A stretch of DNA of 64,000 nucleotides from Bacillus sp. 03113 (GTDB lineage Bacteria; Bacillota; Bacilli; Bacillales; Cytobacillaceae). How positions within the stretch are numbered: position 1 is the stretch's first letter; the number at the start of each line of letters is the position of its first letter. The DNA is taken from the NCBI RefSeq assembly GCF_006546985.1, contig NZ_VATK01000006.1, forward strand, positions 62,001 to 126,000, in the 5' to 3' direction. Below, piece after piece: positions 57,523-64,000 of this stretch. Position numbers and translations under genes: made by a program. Below the pieces are notes generated by a model. That model saw only the letters and a program-made list of their open reading frames with translations, made no database searches and was not told where the DNA came from.

Positions 57523-57747
57523 TTAAAGTTCTAGCTCTCCCATTCGAAGGAGCTCTACAACAGCTTGTGAACGCCCCTTAACACCAAGCTTTTGCATGGC
57601 ATTTGAAATATGATTTCGAACTGTTTTCTCACTAATAAATAGTTCATTGGCAATTTCTTTCGTTGTTTTGTCTTGGACTAACAGTTCGAATACTTCTCTT
57701 TCTCGTTTGGTGAGTAACGGCTTGTGAGTATAATCATTCTCCTTCAA
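57523..57747 (-). CDS. gerE: Late sporulation regulator GerE
   Basis: 74 residues from a TTG at 57747 (RBS AAGGAGGGTTACAATAC). Nearly the whole protein is the LuxR-type helix-turn-helix ([40 protein letters not shown]). GerE works in the mother cell under sigma-K and controls coat genes. The length and sequence are the classic GerE. Confidence 0.97.
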   Translation of the reverse strand: MKENDYTHKPLLTKREREVFELLVQDKTTKEIANELFISEKTVRNHISNAMQKLGVKGRSQAVVELLRMGELEL

Positions 57748-57811
57748 GTATTGTAACCCTCCTTGCCTTCGCCAGCTATGAACATTGGGGTGGGTATATA
57801 TTTAGTCAACA

Positions 57812-57820
57812 TATCATATG
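57812..57820 (-). promoter_or_regulatory. Possible sigma-K -10 element of gerE
   Basis: On the minus strand CATATGATA fits the sigma-K -10 consensus CATAnnnTA. It lies about 65 bp before the start codon, and gerE is a known sigma-K gene. The -35 (AC) is too short to identify. Confidence 0.4.
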
Positions 57821-57923
57821 TGAATGGAAGGACTGGAGTGACTACATTTGAAGAAGAGAATAGGATTTTTTTTCAAATTGTCGTTTGAATTTACTCTCCT
57901 TTTTAAACTATCTCTTCAATAGC

Positions 57924-58544
57924 TTAATAAGACCCTACAAAATACCAATTTTCATCTAACTTTTCGACTTGTTTGAAGTCTCCATCAAAATCACGGTTAC
58001 TTGGCCTTTGATCATTAGGTGAATACACAAACCCTGAAAAATTATCTAATACTCCACGGAAAGTGAAGAATAACACCGAAGAATCATCACCATTTTTATC
58101 AATGATAATTTCCCCGCCACCTTTAGATAATTGGGCATATTTTTCTGGTAATTGGATAAGTGTTGAATTGTGTGAAACATTAGGCTTTAGTGTACCTTTT
58201 TCCACCATCCGAATTACTTCTTCTCTATCAGATTTATTCATTTTGAAGTCTATATCTAATACTATTTTGGTGAATGGAAAGAAAATCACTAACAGGATGG
58301 TTATGCCTTGAATTATTATCGGCTTCCATTGAAAACCTTTTCGTATGCTTAAAATGGATATAAATATCACCACGAAGGCAAAGCCATAAACCACCAGTGA
58401 TAATAAGGGCATTAGAAATGGAGTTAAAATCTCAATGATACTCCACTGGAAAATTTGATAAAGAATAACTAGAATACTGCTTATAATTGATAGAAATAAC
58501 AAACTATTTAATTTCATGATTGGCCAACTTTCTAGATTTTTCAT
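57924..58544 (-). CDS. Hypothetical membrane protein (206 residues)
   Basis: ATG at 58544 (AAGGG 10 nt upstream); the frame opens at a TTG at 58562. Three hydrophobic segments in the first 110 residues (LLFLSIISSILVILYQIF, PLLSLVVYGFAFVVIFISIL, IIIQGITILLVIFFPFTKIV), then a soluble domain of about 95 residues (TLIQLPEKYAQLSKGGGEII, SSVLFFTFRGVLDNFSGFVY). No family recognised. It replaces ysmA of the B. subtilis locus. Confidence 0.65.
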   Translation of the reverse strand: MKNLESWPIMKLNSLLFLSIISSILVILYQIFQWSIIEILTPFLMPLLSLVVYGFAFVVIFISILSIRKGFQWKPIIIQGITILLVIFFPFTKIVLDIDFKMNKSDREEVIRMVEKGTLKPNVSHNSTLIQLPEKYAQLSKGGGEIIIDKNGDDSSVLFFTFRGVLDNFSGFVYSPNDQRPSNRDFDGDFKQVEKLDENWYFVGSY

Positions 58545-58758
58545 TTGAGGAATACCCTTCAAATCCTTGATTTTCTCAAAATATGGCTGTTTTTAATTTT
58601 TCAATCCTTATGTAACTAAATTACCTTTAGTGAATGTTACCATATAATCCCACTTTATATGTCGATTCTTTACTTTTTTTGTCGAATCTATAGTGATTTT
58701 CTCCTCATTTTTATAGAATGAATTTAGTTCCAATTAATTATTATAGGAGGGATAACAC

Positions 58759-59070
58759 ATGAAAATATCAACAATATTAAAGTGGGTTACAGGTGGATTA
58801 GAAGCAATATTAGGCATTCCTGTACTCGGAGGGGCAATTGTATTATCATTACTTTGGACTCCACTAGGCTTAATGTTAATCTTGCATATCGCTACTCTTG
58901 TTTTTTCATCAAAAGAAAATGAAAAATTACATGGAAGCATTTTAGGGATTGTAACTTCTATTCTCGGTTGGATCCCATTTGTCGGAATGATCTTACATAT
59001 TATATCAGCAATTCTATTAATGGTAGATGCTTATAAATCAAAAAATGAAAGTGTCGCTCAAAATAGTTAA
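58759..59070 (+). CDS. Small multi-pass membrane protein
   Basis: 103 residues, start MKISTILKWVTGGLEAILGI with TAGGAGGGATAACAC upstream. Three hydrophobic stretches (GIPVLGGAIVLSLLWTPLGL, MLILHIATLVF, and ILGWIPFVGMILHIISAILL) and a short polar tail. Common in Bacillaceae as an uncharacterised protein with glycine-zipper-like segments. Single gene ending at a bidirectional terminator shared with sdhB. Confidence 0.65.
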   Translation: MKISTILKWVTGGLEAILGIPVLGGAIVLSLLWTPLGLMLILHIATLVFSSKENEKLHGSILGIVTSILGWIPFVGMILHIISAILLMVDAYKSKNESVAQNS

Positions 59071-59103
59071 TAAGAGAAAAAGGTACATATTAGTCAACCT
59101 TTT

Positions 59104-59142
59104 AAAAAACCTCTATTGGCAAAATAGCCAATAGAGGTTTTG
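59104..59142. terminator. Bidirectional terminator between sdhB and the membrane-protein gene
   Basis: CCTCTATTGGC (59110-59120) pairs perfectly with GCCAATAGAGG (59127-59137). The minus strand has TTTTTT and the plus strand TTTTGCTGATTTTTT after the hairpin. Confidence 0.9.
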
Positions 59143-59150
59143 CTGATTTT

Positions 59151-59906
59151 TTAATGATCACTTCCAAAAAAGCTTTTAAACGCTTGAATGCTTGTTTCTC
59201 GATTTAAAGCGGCAATCGAGGTTGTTAAAGGAATTCCTTTAGGACATGACTGAACACAGTTTTGTGAATTTCCGCAATTGGCTAAGCCGCCATCTCCCAT
59301 AATAGCCTTTAGGCGTTCCTCTTTATTCATTTCTCCTGTTGGATGAGCATTAAACAGTCTTACCTGTGAAAGCGGGGCTGGACCGATAAAATTGGACCTG
59401 CTATTTACATTTGGACAAGCTTCTAAACAAACTCCACATGTCATACATTTTGAGAGCTCATATGCCCATTGACGTTTTTTCTCAGGCATCCTTGGACCTG
59501 CACCTAAATCGTATGTTCCATCAATCGGGATCCAAGCTTTTACTTTTTTCAAAGAGTCAAACATTCGACTTCTATCCACTTGTAAGTCACGAACAACAGG
59601 GAAGGTTCTCATAGGATCTAATCGAATTGGCTGCTCAAGTTTATCAATAAGAGCTGTACAGGATTGACGAGGCTTCCCATTAATAACCAATGAGCAAGCG
59701 CCGCATACCTCTTCTAAACAATTCATATCCCATGCCACTGGTGTCGTTGCTTTCCCACTTTTATTAACTGGATTTCGACGAATTTCCATTAAAGCAGAAA
59801 TAATATTCATATTCGGACGATAGGGAATTTCAAATTCCTCCACATAAGGGGGGGTGTCAGGACGATCTTGACGTGTAATCGCTAATGAAATCGTTTTTTC
59901 TGCCAT
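59151..59906 (-). CDS. sdhB: Succinate dehydrogenase iron-sulfur subunit
   Basis: 251 residues. N-terminal 2Fe-2S ferredoxin domain with CLEEVCGACSLVING, then two clusters: CMTCGVCLEACPNV and CGNSQNCVQSCPKG for 4Fe-4S and 3Fe-4S. It carries electrons from SdhA to the membrane cytochrome and menaquinone. Last gene of sdhCAB, 3 bp after sdhA. Confidence 0.96.
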   Translation of the reverse strand: MAEKTISLAITRQDRPDTPPYVEEFEIPYRPNMNIISALMEIRRNPVNKSGKATTPVAWDMNCLEEVCGACSLVINGKPRQSCTALIDKLEQPIRLDPMRTFPVVRDLQVDRSRMFDSLKKVKAWIPIDGTYDLGAGPRMPEKKRQWAYELSKCMTCGVCLEACPNVNSRSNFIGPAPLSQVRLFNAHPTGEMNKEERLKAIMGDGGLANCGNSQNCVQSCPKGIPLTTSIAALNRETSIQAFKSFFGSDH

Positions 59907-59909
59907 TCC

Positions 59910-61673
59910 TTAGTTCTCCCCTTTCTTCGATTTAGAATAATCTCGTTTTCGCGGCTTTATTAACGAAGTATCTACATCTTCATAATGAAAGGTTGGTGCA
60001 GAGCTTGAGTCAACAAAATTCGCCATCGTTGTTTTTAAAAAGTCTTCATCGTTACGTTCAGGAAACTCCGGCTTGAAATGTGCGCCTCGACTTTCATTAC
60101 GATGATAGGCTCCCAGTGTAATCACTCTTGCAAGCTGAAGCATGTTCTCTAGTTGTCTCGTAAAAGCCGCCCCTTGATTGCTCCACTTACTCGTATCATG
60201 AATATTAATATTTTGATAGCGTTCGAGCAGCTCTTGTATTTTTTCATCTGTTTGCAAGAGCTTGTCATTGTATCGGACAACAGTTACATTATTCGTCATC
60301 CATTCCCCTAATTCCTTATGCAATACATAAGCATTCTCATTGCCATCAAGAGTTAAGATTTGCGTCCACTTCTCTTCCTCTTTTTTGATAGCTTGTTCAA
60401 ATAATGATGAAGGAAGAGCATCAGTGCTTTTTTCTAAGCCGTGTATATACTCAACCGCCTTTGGACCAGCAACCATCCCTCCATATATCGCAGATAAAAG
60501 CGAATTTGCCCCTAATCGATTGGCACCGTGCTGAGAATAATCACATTCCCCCGCCGCAAATAAACCTGGAATAGAAGTCATTTGATCATAGCCTACCCAC
60601 ACGCCGCCCATTGAATAGTGAACAGCTGGGAATATTTTCATCGGAATTTTATGCGGGTCATCTCCCATAAATTTTTCATAGATTTCGATAATCCCTCCAA
60701 GCTTAATATCTAGCTCTTTCGGATCTTTATGTGAAAGGTCCAGGTAAACCATATTTTCTCCATTGATTCCCAGCTTCTGATCAACGCATACGTGAAATAT
60801 TTCACGTGTAGCAATATCACGTGGAACTAAATTTCCATAGGCTGGATATTTTTCCTCTAAGAAATACCAAGGCTTCCCGTCTTTATATGTCCAAATTCTT
60901 CCCCCTTCCCCACGTGCTGACTCACTCATTAATCGAAGCTTATCATCCCCTGGAATGGCGGTTGGATGAATTTGAATAAATTCCCCATTCGCATAGGAAG
61001 CTCCTTGCTGATATACAATCGATGCAGCTGAACCTGTATTTATGACAGAATTCGTTGATTTTCCAAATATAATACCTGGTCCACCTGAAGCGATAATTAC
61101 AGCATCAGACGGAAATGATTCAATTTCCATTGACGTTAAATTTTGGGCAACAATTCCTCTGCAAAGACCTTCCTCGTCTTTAATAACCCCTAAAAACTCC
61201 CATCCTTCATATTTTGATACTAGACCATCTACTTCATATCGACGAACCTGTTCATCTAATGCATAAAGCAGCTGCTGCCCAGTTGTTGCACCAGCAAAAG
61301 CAGTTCGATGGTATTGAGTCCCTCCAAAACGTCGAAAATCTAACAATCCTTCTGGTGTACGATTGAACATGACACCCATTCGATCTAATAAATGGATAAT
61401 ACCAGGTGCCGCTTCAGCCATAGCTTTGACAGGAGGTTGATTAGCAAGAAAATCTCCACCGTAAACTGTGTCATCAAAATGCTCCCACGTGGAATCTCCT
61501 TCCCCCTTTGTATTAACAGCTCCATTAATCCCACCTTGTGCGCATACAGAGTGAGAGCGTTTAACTGGAACTAAAGAAAACAACTCAACCTTCGTGCCTG
61601 ATTCTGCTATTTTTATTGTTGCCATTAAGCCAGCCAAACCGCCTCCGACTATAATCACCTTACCTTTACCCAA
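59910..61673 (-). CDS. sdhA: Succinate dehydrogenase flavoprotein subunit
   Basis: 587 residues. FAD-binding GGGLAGLMATI at the start, the covalent-flavin His in HSVCAQGGING near residue 41, and HPTAIPG, ESARGEGG and YDQHGANRLGANSLL-type motifs (YSQHGANRLGANSL). It oxidises succinate to fumarate in the citric acid cycle. It is separated from sdhC by a 206-bp gap holding a dispersed repeat, unlike the usual tight sdhCA junction. Confidence 0.97.
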   Translation of the reverse strand: MGKGKVIIVGGGLAGLMATIKIAESGTKVELFSLVPVKRSHSVCAQGGINGAVNTKGEGDSTWEHFDDTVYGGDFLANQPPVKAMAEAAPGIIHLLDRMGVMFNRTPEGLLDFRRFGGTQYHRTAFAGATTGQQLLYALDEQVRRYEVDGLVSKYEGWEFLGVIKDEEGLCRGIVAQNLTSMEIESFPSDAVIIASGGPGIIFGKSTNSVINTGSAASIVYQQGASYANGEFIQIHPTAIPGDDKLRLMSESARGEGGRIWTYKDGKPWYFLEEKYPAYGNLVPRDIATREIFHVCVDQKLGINGENMVYLDLSHKDPKELDIKLGGIIEIYEKFMGDDPHKIPMKIFPAVHYSMGGVWVGYDQMTSIPGLFAAGECDYSQHGANRLGANSLLSAIYGGMVAGPKAVEYIHGLEKSTDALPSSLFEQAIKKEEEKWTQILTLDGNENAYVLHKELGEWMTNNVTVVRYNDKLLQTDEKIQELLERYQNINIHDTSKWSNQGAAFTRQLENMLQLARVITLGAYHRNESRGAHFKPEFPERNDEDFLKTTMANFVDSSSAPTFHYEDVDTSLIKPRKRDYSKSKKGEN

Positions 61674-61724
61674 CGCGATTCACTCCCTTAACCCCATCAT
61701 AAAGTTTCGTAATCTAAGATTCTC

Positions 61725-61861
61725 AAGAAAAGCGCAAGGCGCCTGCCTATCGGCGAAAAGCATAAGACGAATCACGCAGAAAATCCTGATTTTTGGAGTG
61801 ATTTGGCTTATGACTCGAGTCGATGGCGCCTGGAGCTAGACATTTATCAACCTTCAAAAAA
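61725..61861. repeat. Dispersed Bacillaceae intergenic repeat between sdhC and sdhA
   Basis: Starts AGAAAAGCGCAAGGCGCC and ends GGCGCCTGGAGCTAGACA...CAACCTTCAAAAAAC, with GGCGCC at both ends and an internal inverted repeat (CATAAGACGAATCAC...GTGATTTGGCTTATG). It sits inside an operon, so it will be transcribed as a large hairpin. Confidence 0.7.
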
Positions 61862-61879
61862 CTTAAACTTTCTTTCTCT

Positions 61880-62488
61880 TTAAACAAAGGCTGTAATTGC
61901 ACGAATGCCTACGATTGATAAAGCAATAAAAATGATAAGAGTAATATATGTAGATATTAATTGAGAACGTGGACTAACGGTAATTCCCCAGCTTACAAAG
62001 AAAGACCAAAGCCCATTTGCAAAATGAAAGGTCGTAGAGATGACTCCGATTAAATAAAACCAAAACATGGCTGGGTTAGACAATATTTTCTCCATCATTT
62101 GAAAATTTACATCTTCTCCTAGTGCAGCAGCAATACGTGTCTCCCATACATGCCAAGATACAAAAATAAGCGTAATAACTCCTGAAATACGCTGTAATAA
62201 AAACATCCAATTTCGAAAATAACCAAATTTATTCGTATTATTATTACCTGTAAAAGCAATATAAAGCCCGTATACCGCATGAAAGATTAATGGTAAAAAT
62301 ATCACAAAGATCTCTAAGAAAATGCGAAAGGGGAGACTTTCCATAAAGTGTGCTGCTTTATTAAATGACTCTTCTCCTCCCGTTGCAAAATGATTCACAA
62401 CAAGGTGTTGCGTAAGAAACAAACCTACTGGAATGACACCAAGCAATGAATGCAATCTGCGAAAATAAAACTCTCGATCACCTGCCAT
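61880..62488 (-). CDS. sdhC: Succinate dehydrogenase cytochrome b558 subunit
   Basis: 202 residues, the length of B. subtilis SdhC, with five hydrophobic helices and haem-ligand histidines (FLTQHLVVNHF, FHAVYGLYIAF, FVSWHVWETR, FHFANGLWSFF). It anchors SdhAB and binds two haems. First gene of the operon behind a sigma-A-type promoter. Confidence 0.96.
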   Translation of the reverse strand: MAGDREFYFRRLHSLLGVIPVGLFLTQHLVVNHFATGGEESFNKAAHFMESLPFRIFLEIFVIFLPLIFHAVYGLYIAFTGNNNTNKFGYFRNWMFLLQRISGVITLIFVSWHVWETRIAAALGEDVNFQMMEKILSNPAMFWFYLIGVISTTFHFANGLWSFFVSWGITVSPRSQLISTYITLIIFIALSIVGIRAITAFV

Positions 62489-62832
62489 ACGATTACCCTC
62501 CCTAAAGGATCAAATGATAATTAGGTTTTCTTTACTACTCTATTCCCCATAATTTACGTCTATTAACCTAATGATCAAATGAAAAAATAATTTAAGTTTT
62601 TACAATAATGTGACAAGATTATTGTACTCTTATCCTAAAAACGGGTCAAGAAAACGGATACATTCTATTTGTTTACATTTTTTGATTTTTTCCATTTTAA
62701 TCTATCGACATTAACTATTTTCATACTTTTTTCGCTAGATTGTAAAGTAAGACACCCATCTACCTTCAAAAAAGTTATATTTTCTAATCTATGAAAAAAT
62801 TATATAATTAGATTAAGAAAGAGGGGAGAATA
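62489..62832. promoter_or_regulatory. sdhC leader and divergent yslB upstream region
   Basis: 344 bp without a gene. It contains the sdh promoter (62621-62649). The leader repeats GATCAAATGA twice (about 62508 and 62571), and AATTAGGTT/AACCTAAT form an inverted repeat around them, so the mRNA leader can fold. The yslB side has a partial copy of the dispersed repeat tail (CATCTACCTTCAAAAAAG, about 62757-62774) and a TATAAT (about 62802). Confidence 0.55.
62621..62649 (-). promoter_or_regulatory. Sigma-A promoter of sdhCAB
   Basis: On the minus strand TTGACC (62644-62649), 17-bp spacer, TACAAT (62621-62626), about 130 bp before the sdhC start, leaving a long leader as in B. subtilis. Confidence 0.8.
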
Positions 62833-63291
62833 TTGAACAAAGCAAAGCTAATAAATGAAATTTTTACAGAGAACAACATAGAAACTGTTCCTGTATTTGG
62901 ATATGAATTATTACGTGAAGTGCTCATACCTGATTTATTAGGAAAGGATGCCGCAGAAATCCTTTATTGGGCAGGCAAGAAATTAGCAAGAAAGTACCCT
63001 CTTAAATCATATGAAGAAGCGGTACATTTTTTTCAAGAAGCTGGGTGGGGTCAGCTAACCCTTAAATCAGAGAAAAAAAACGAGCAAGAGTTTGAGCTAG
63101 AAGGACCGATTGTAACAAAGCGATTAAGTAAAAAGGAAGAGTGTTTTTTTCAACTCGAAGCTGGTTTTTTAGCTCAACAAATTGAACATCAAAAAAATGT
63201 TGTTTCAGAAGGGTATGAACAACCGAAAAAGCGTGGAGGTAAAGTACAATTTACAATCAAGTGGGATAGTAAAGATTCCTCTCCTTATTAA
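62833..63291 (+). CDS. yslB: YslB-like protein (DUF2507)
   Basis: 152 residues from a TTG at 62833 (RBS AGAGGGGAGAATA). VFGYELLREVLIPDLLGKDA, ILYWAGKKLARKYPLKSYEE and FFQEAGWGQLTL match the DUF2507 family (V4R-like fold), always found near sdh in Bacillus. Role unknown. Confidence 0.88.
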   Translation: MNKAKLINEIFTENNIETVPVFGYELLREVLIPDLLGKDAAEILYWAGKKLARKYPLKSYEEAVHFFQEAGWGQLTLKSEKKNEQEFELEGPIVTKRLSKKEECFFQLEAGFLAQQIEHQKNVVSEGYEQPKKRGGKVQFTIKWDSKDSSPY

Positions 63292-63691
63292 GAATAAGCG
63301 TAAGCGCCTTTGCTCATCGACGTAAAGTTCTGGACTGAATCGAGTGAGATAAAGGAAACACGAAGAGCGCAAGCTTCGATGTTGACTTATCGTAGACAAG
63401 GTGAGGGAAGCACTTCTAGTCGATAGGGTGCTGGCCGATTAAAAGCGCCACGTCCTGTGGCAACATCGGCACTAGTACATCCTATACGTCGGAGCTAGAC
63501 AGTAATCTAACTTTAGACATAAATTCTGATTATATAAGAAAACCGCGCAAGCGACTGAAGCTAGATACCAGTCTACCTTCCAAAAACTTATACTTTCTTC
63601 CATATTAAACAAAGCACCAAACCAATCCAAGACGGATTTGTTTGGTGCTTTATTTCTGGTCTCACTCATCTTTTTATTACATTACGTACTG
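63292..63691. repeat. Gene-free region filled with dispersed repeats
   Basis: 400 bp. One copy runs about 63293-63505 (GTAAGCGCC ... GGAGCTAGACAGTAATCTAACTTT) and a shorter one 63536-63590 (AAAACCGCGCAAGCGACTGAAGCTAGATACCAG ends near CTACCTTCCAAAAAC). A hairpin AAGCACCAAACCAATCC/GGTTTGGTGCTT around 63612-63650 with TTT on both sides probably terminates the GH66 gene and yslB. Confidence 0.55.
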
Positions 63692-64000
63692 CTATTTTTC
63701 ATACTCCATCACTGCCATATCCCAATATTTAAGGCTTGGGAGTGTAAATGTAACTGCTTTATTTTCTTGTTTAAAGTCAAGAGAAATTGGAATGCTGTTT
63801 TGTTTGTCAGGAGAAGCCAACCAAACTTTTTTAATGTTTCGCTTCTCTTCTATTTGAACCGTTAATGGTTCACGGTCTTGCGGCTCTGCTTGACTTGCAT
63901 TTGTATCACGCCATTCTAATGTTGTCGCATCGAAAAAATTAATAAAGTGAATCACCTTTTGATTCTCTTTTTGCTTCGCAAAACTCCAAATTTTCCCTTG
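63692..64000 (-). CDS. Glycoside hydrolase family 66-like protein (dextranase/CITase), C-terminal end
   Basis: The frame runs off the right edge; 102 residues are visible. GKIWSFAKQKENQKVIHFIN, then LEWRDTNASQAEP, KKVWLASPDKQ and TLPSLKYWDMAVMEY match the C-terminal end of GH66 dextranases and cycloisomaltooligosaccharide glucanotransferases. The catalytic part is outside the window. This gene is convergent with yslB and separated by repeats. Confidence 0.6.
   Translation of the reverse strand, partial: QGKIWSFAKQKENQKVIHFINFFDATTLEWRDTNASQAEPQDREPLTVQIEEKRNIKKVWLASPDKQNSIPISLDFKQENKAVTFTLPSLKYWDMAVMEYEK

Noticed and set aside
63472-63669. Minus-strand frame of 65 codons
   Set aside because: It lies within the dispersed repeat and the terminator hairpin; no RBS.

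Overview
The window joins a large, apparently intact prophage (about positions 1 to 52,190) to ordinary chromosome of a Bacillaceae host (about 52,200 to 64,000). The host part is AT-rich and has a gene order I know from Bacillus subtilis and relatives: ysnB, rdgB (ysnA), rph, gerM, racE, ysmB (marR), gerE, then sdhB-sdhA-sdhC and yslB. gerE, gerM and succinate dehydrogenase with a one-subunit cytochrome b point to an endospore-forming Bacillus-type organism. Dispersed intergenic repeats (ending in GAGCTAGACA-like and CTACCTTCAAAAAA-like blocks) pepper this part.

The prophage sits beside a tRNA-Arg(UCU) gene (52198..52562, minus). That gene is split by a 291-nt ORF-less group I intron. The tyrosine integrase (51080..52063) abuts the tRNA 3' end. 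The other prophage end lies outside the window to the left. Almost the whole prophage is read on the minus strand, from integrase toward position 1. In order of transcription: integrase and its terminator; two copies of a phage-type promoter element; HTH and DnaD-like early proteins; about 15 small early genes (44 to 50 kb); helicase loader, methyltransferase, DnaB-like helicase and a zinc-less primase with a separate zinc-finger partner (41 to 46 kb).

Next is a regulatory island (38.4 to 41.1 kb). It holds two plus-strand Cro/Xre-type HTH genes, an AimR-type arbitrium receptor, an overlapping aimP gene whose predicted signal peptide ends in DPEPRP, a terminator, inverted repeats, a third copy of the promoter element and a sigma-like/HTH protein. 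This is the lysis-lysogeny switch and the most interesting part of the window.

From 38 to 22 kb is a DNA-metabolism module: a structured non-coding RNA candidate (37039..37290), SSB-like protein, PD-(D/E)XK nucleases, KOW/SH3-repeat proteins, family A DNA polymerase, DnaQ-type exonuclease, RuvC-like resolvase, class II ribonucleotide reductase, PhoH-like ATPase, MazG-like pyrophosphohydrolase, ThyA and dNMP kinase. An ATP-dependent DNA ligase and two small genes run the other way from their own sigma-A-like promoters, next to a free-standing HNH endonuclease. A sigma-region-4-like protein (19408..20058), a Rep-like winged-helix protein and a 1-kb intergenic region with direct repeats precede the late operon.

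The late operon (16914 to 1) has the siphovirus order: TerS, TerL, SPP1-type portal, scaffold, decoration protein, major capsid protein, connectors, MuF-like minor head protein, tail completion proteins, major tail protein, frameshifted tail chaperones, tape measure, Dit, then an AT-rich cassette (SGNH esterase fibre and a DnaJ-type zinc-finger protein), then a Tal-type protein. Lysis genes are not seen and presumably lie to the left. Coordinates and starts were set by eye from ribosome-binding sites and gene overlaps. Family calls rest on motifs and have not been checked against a database.
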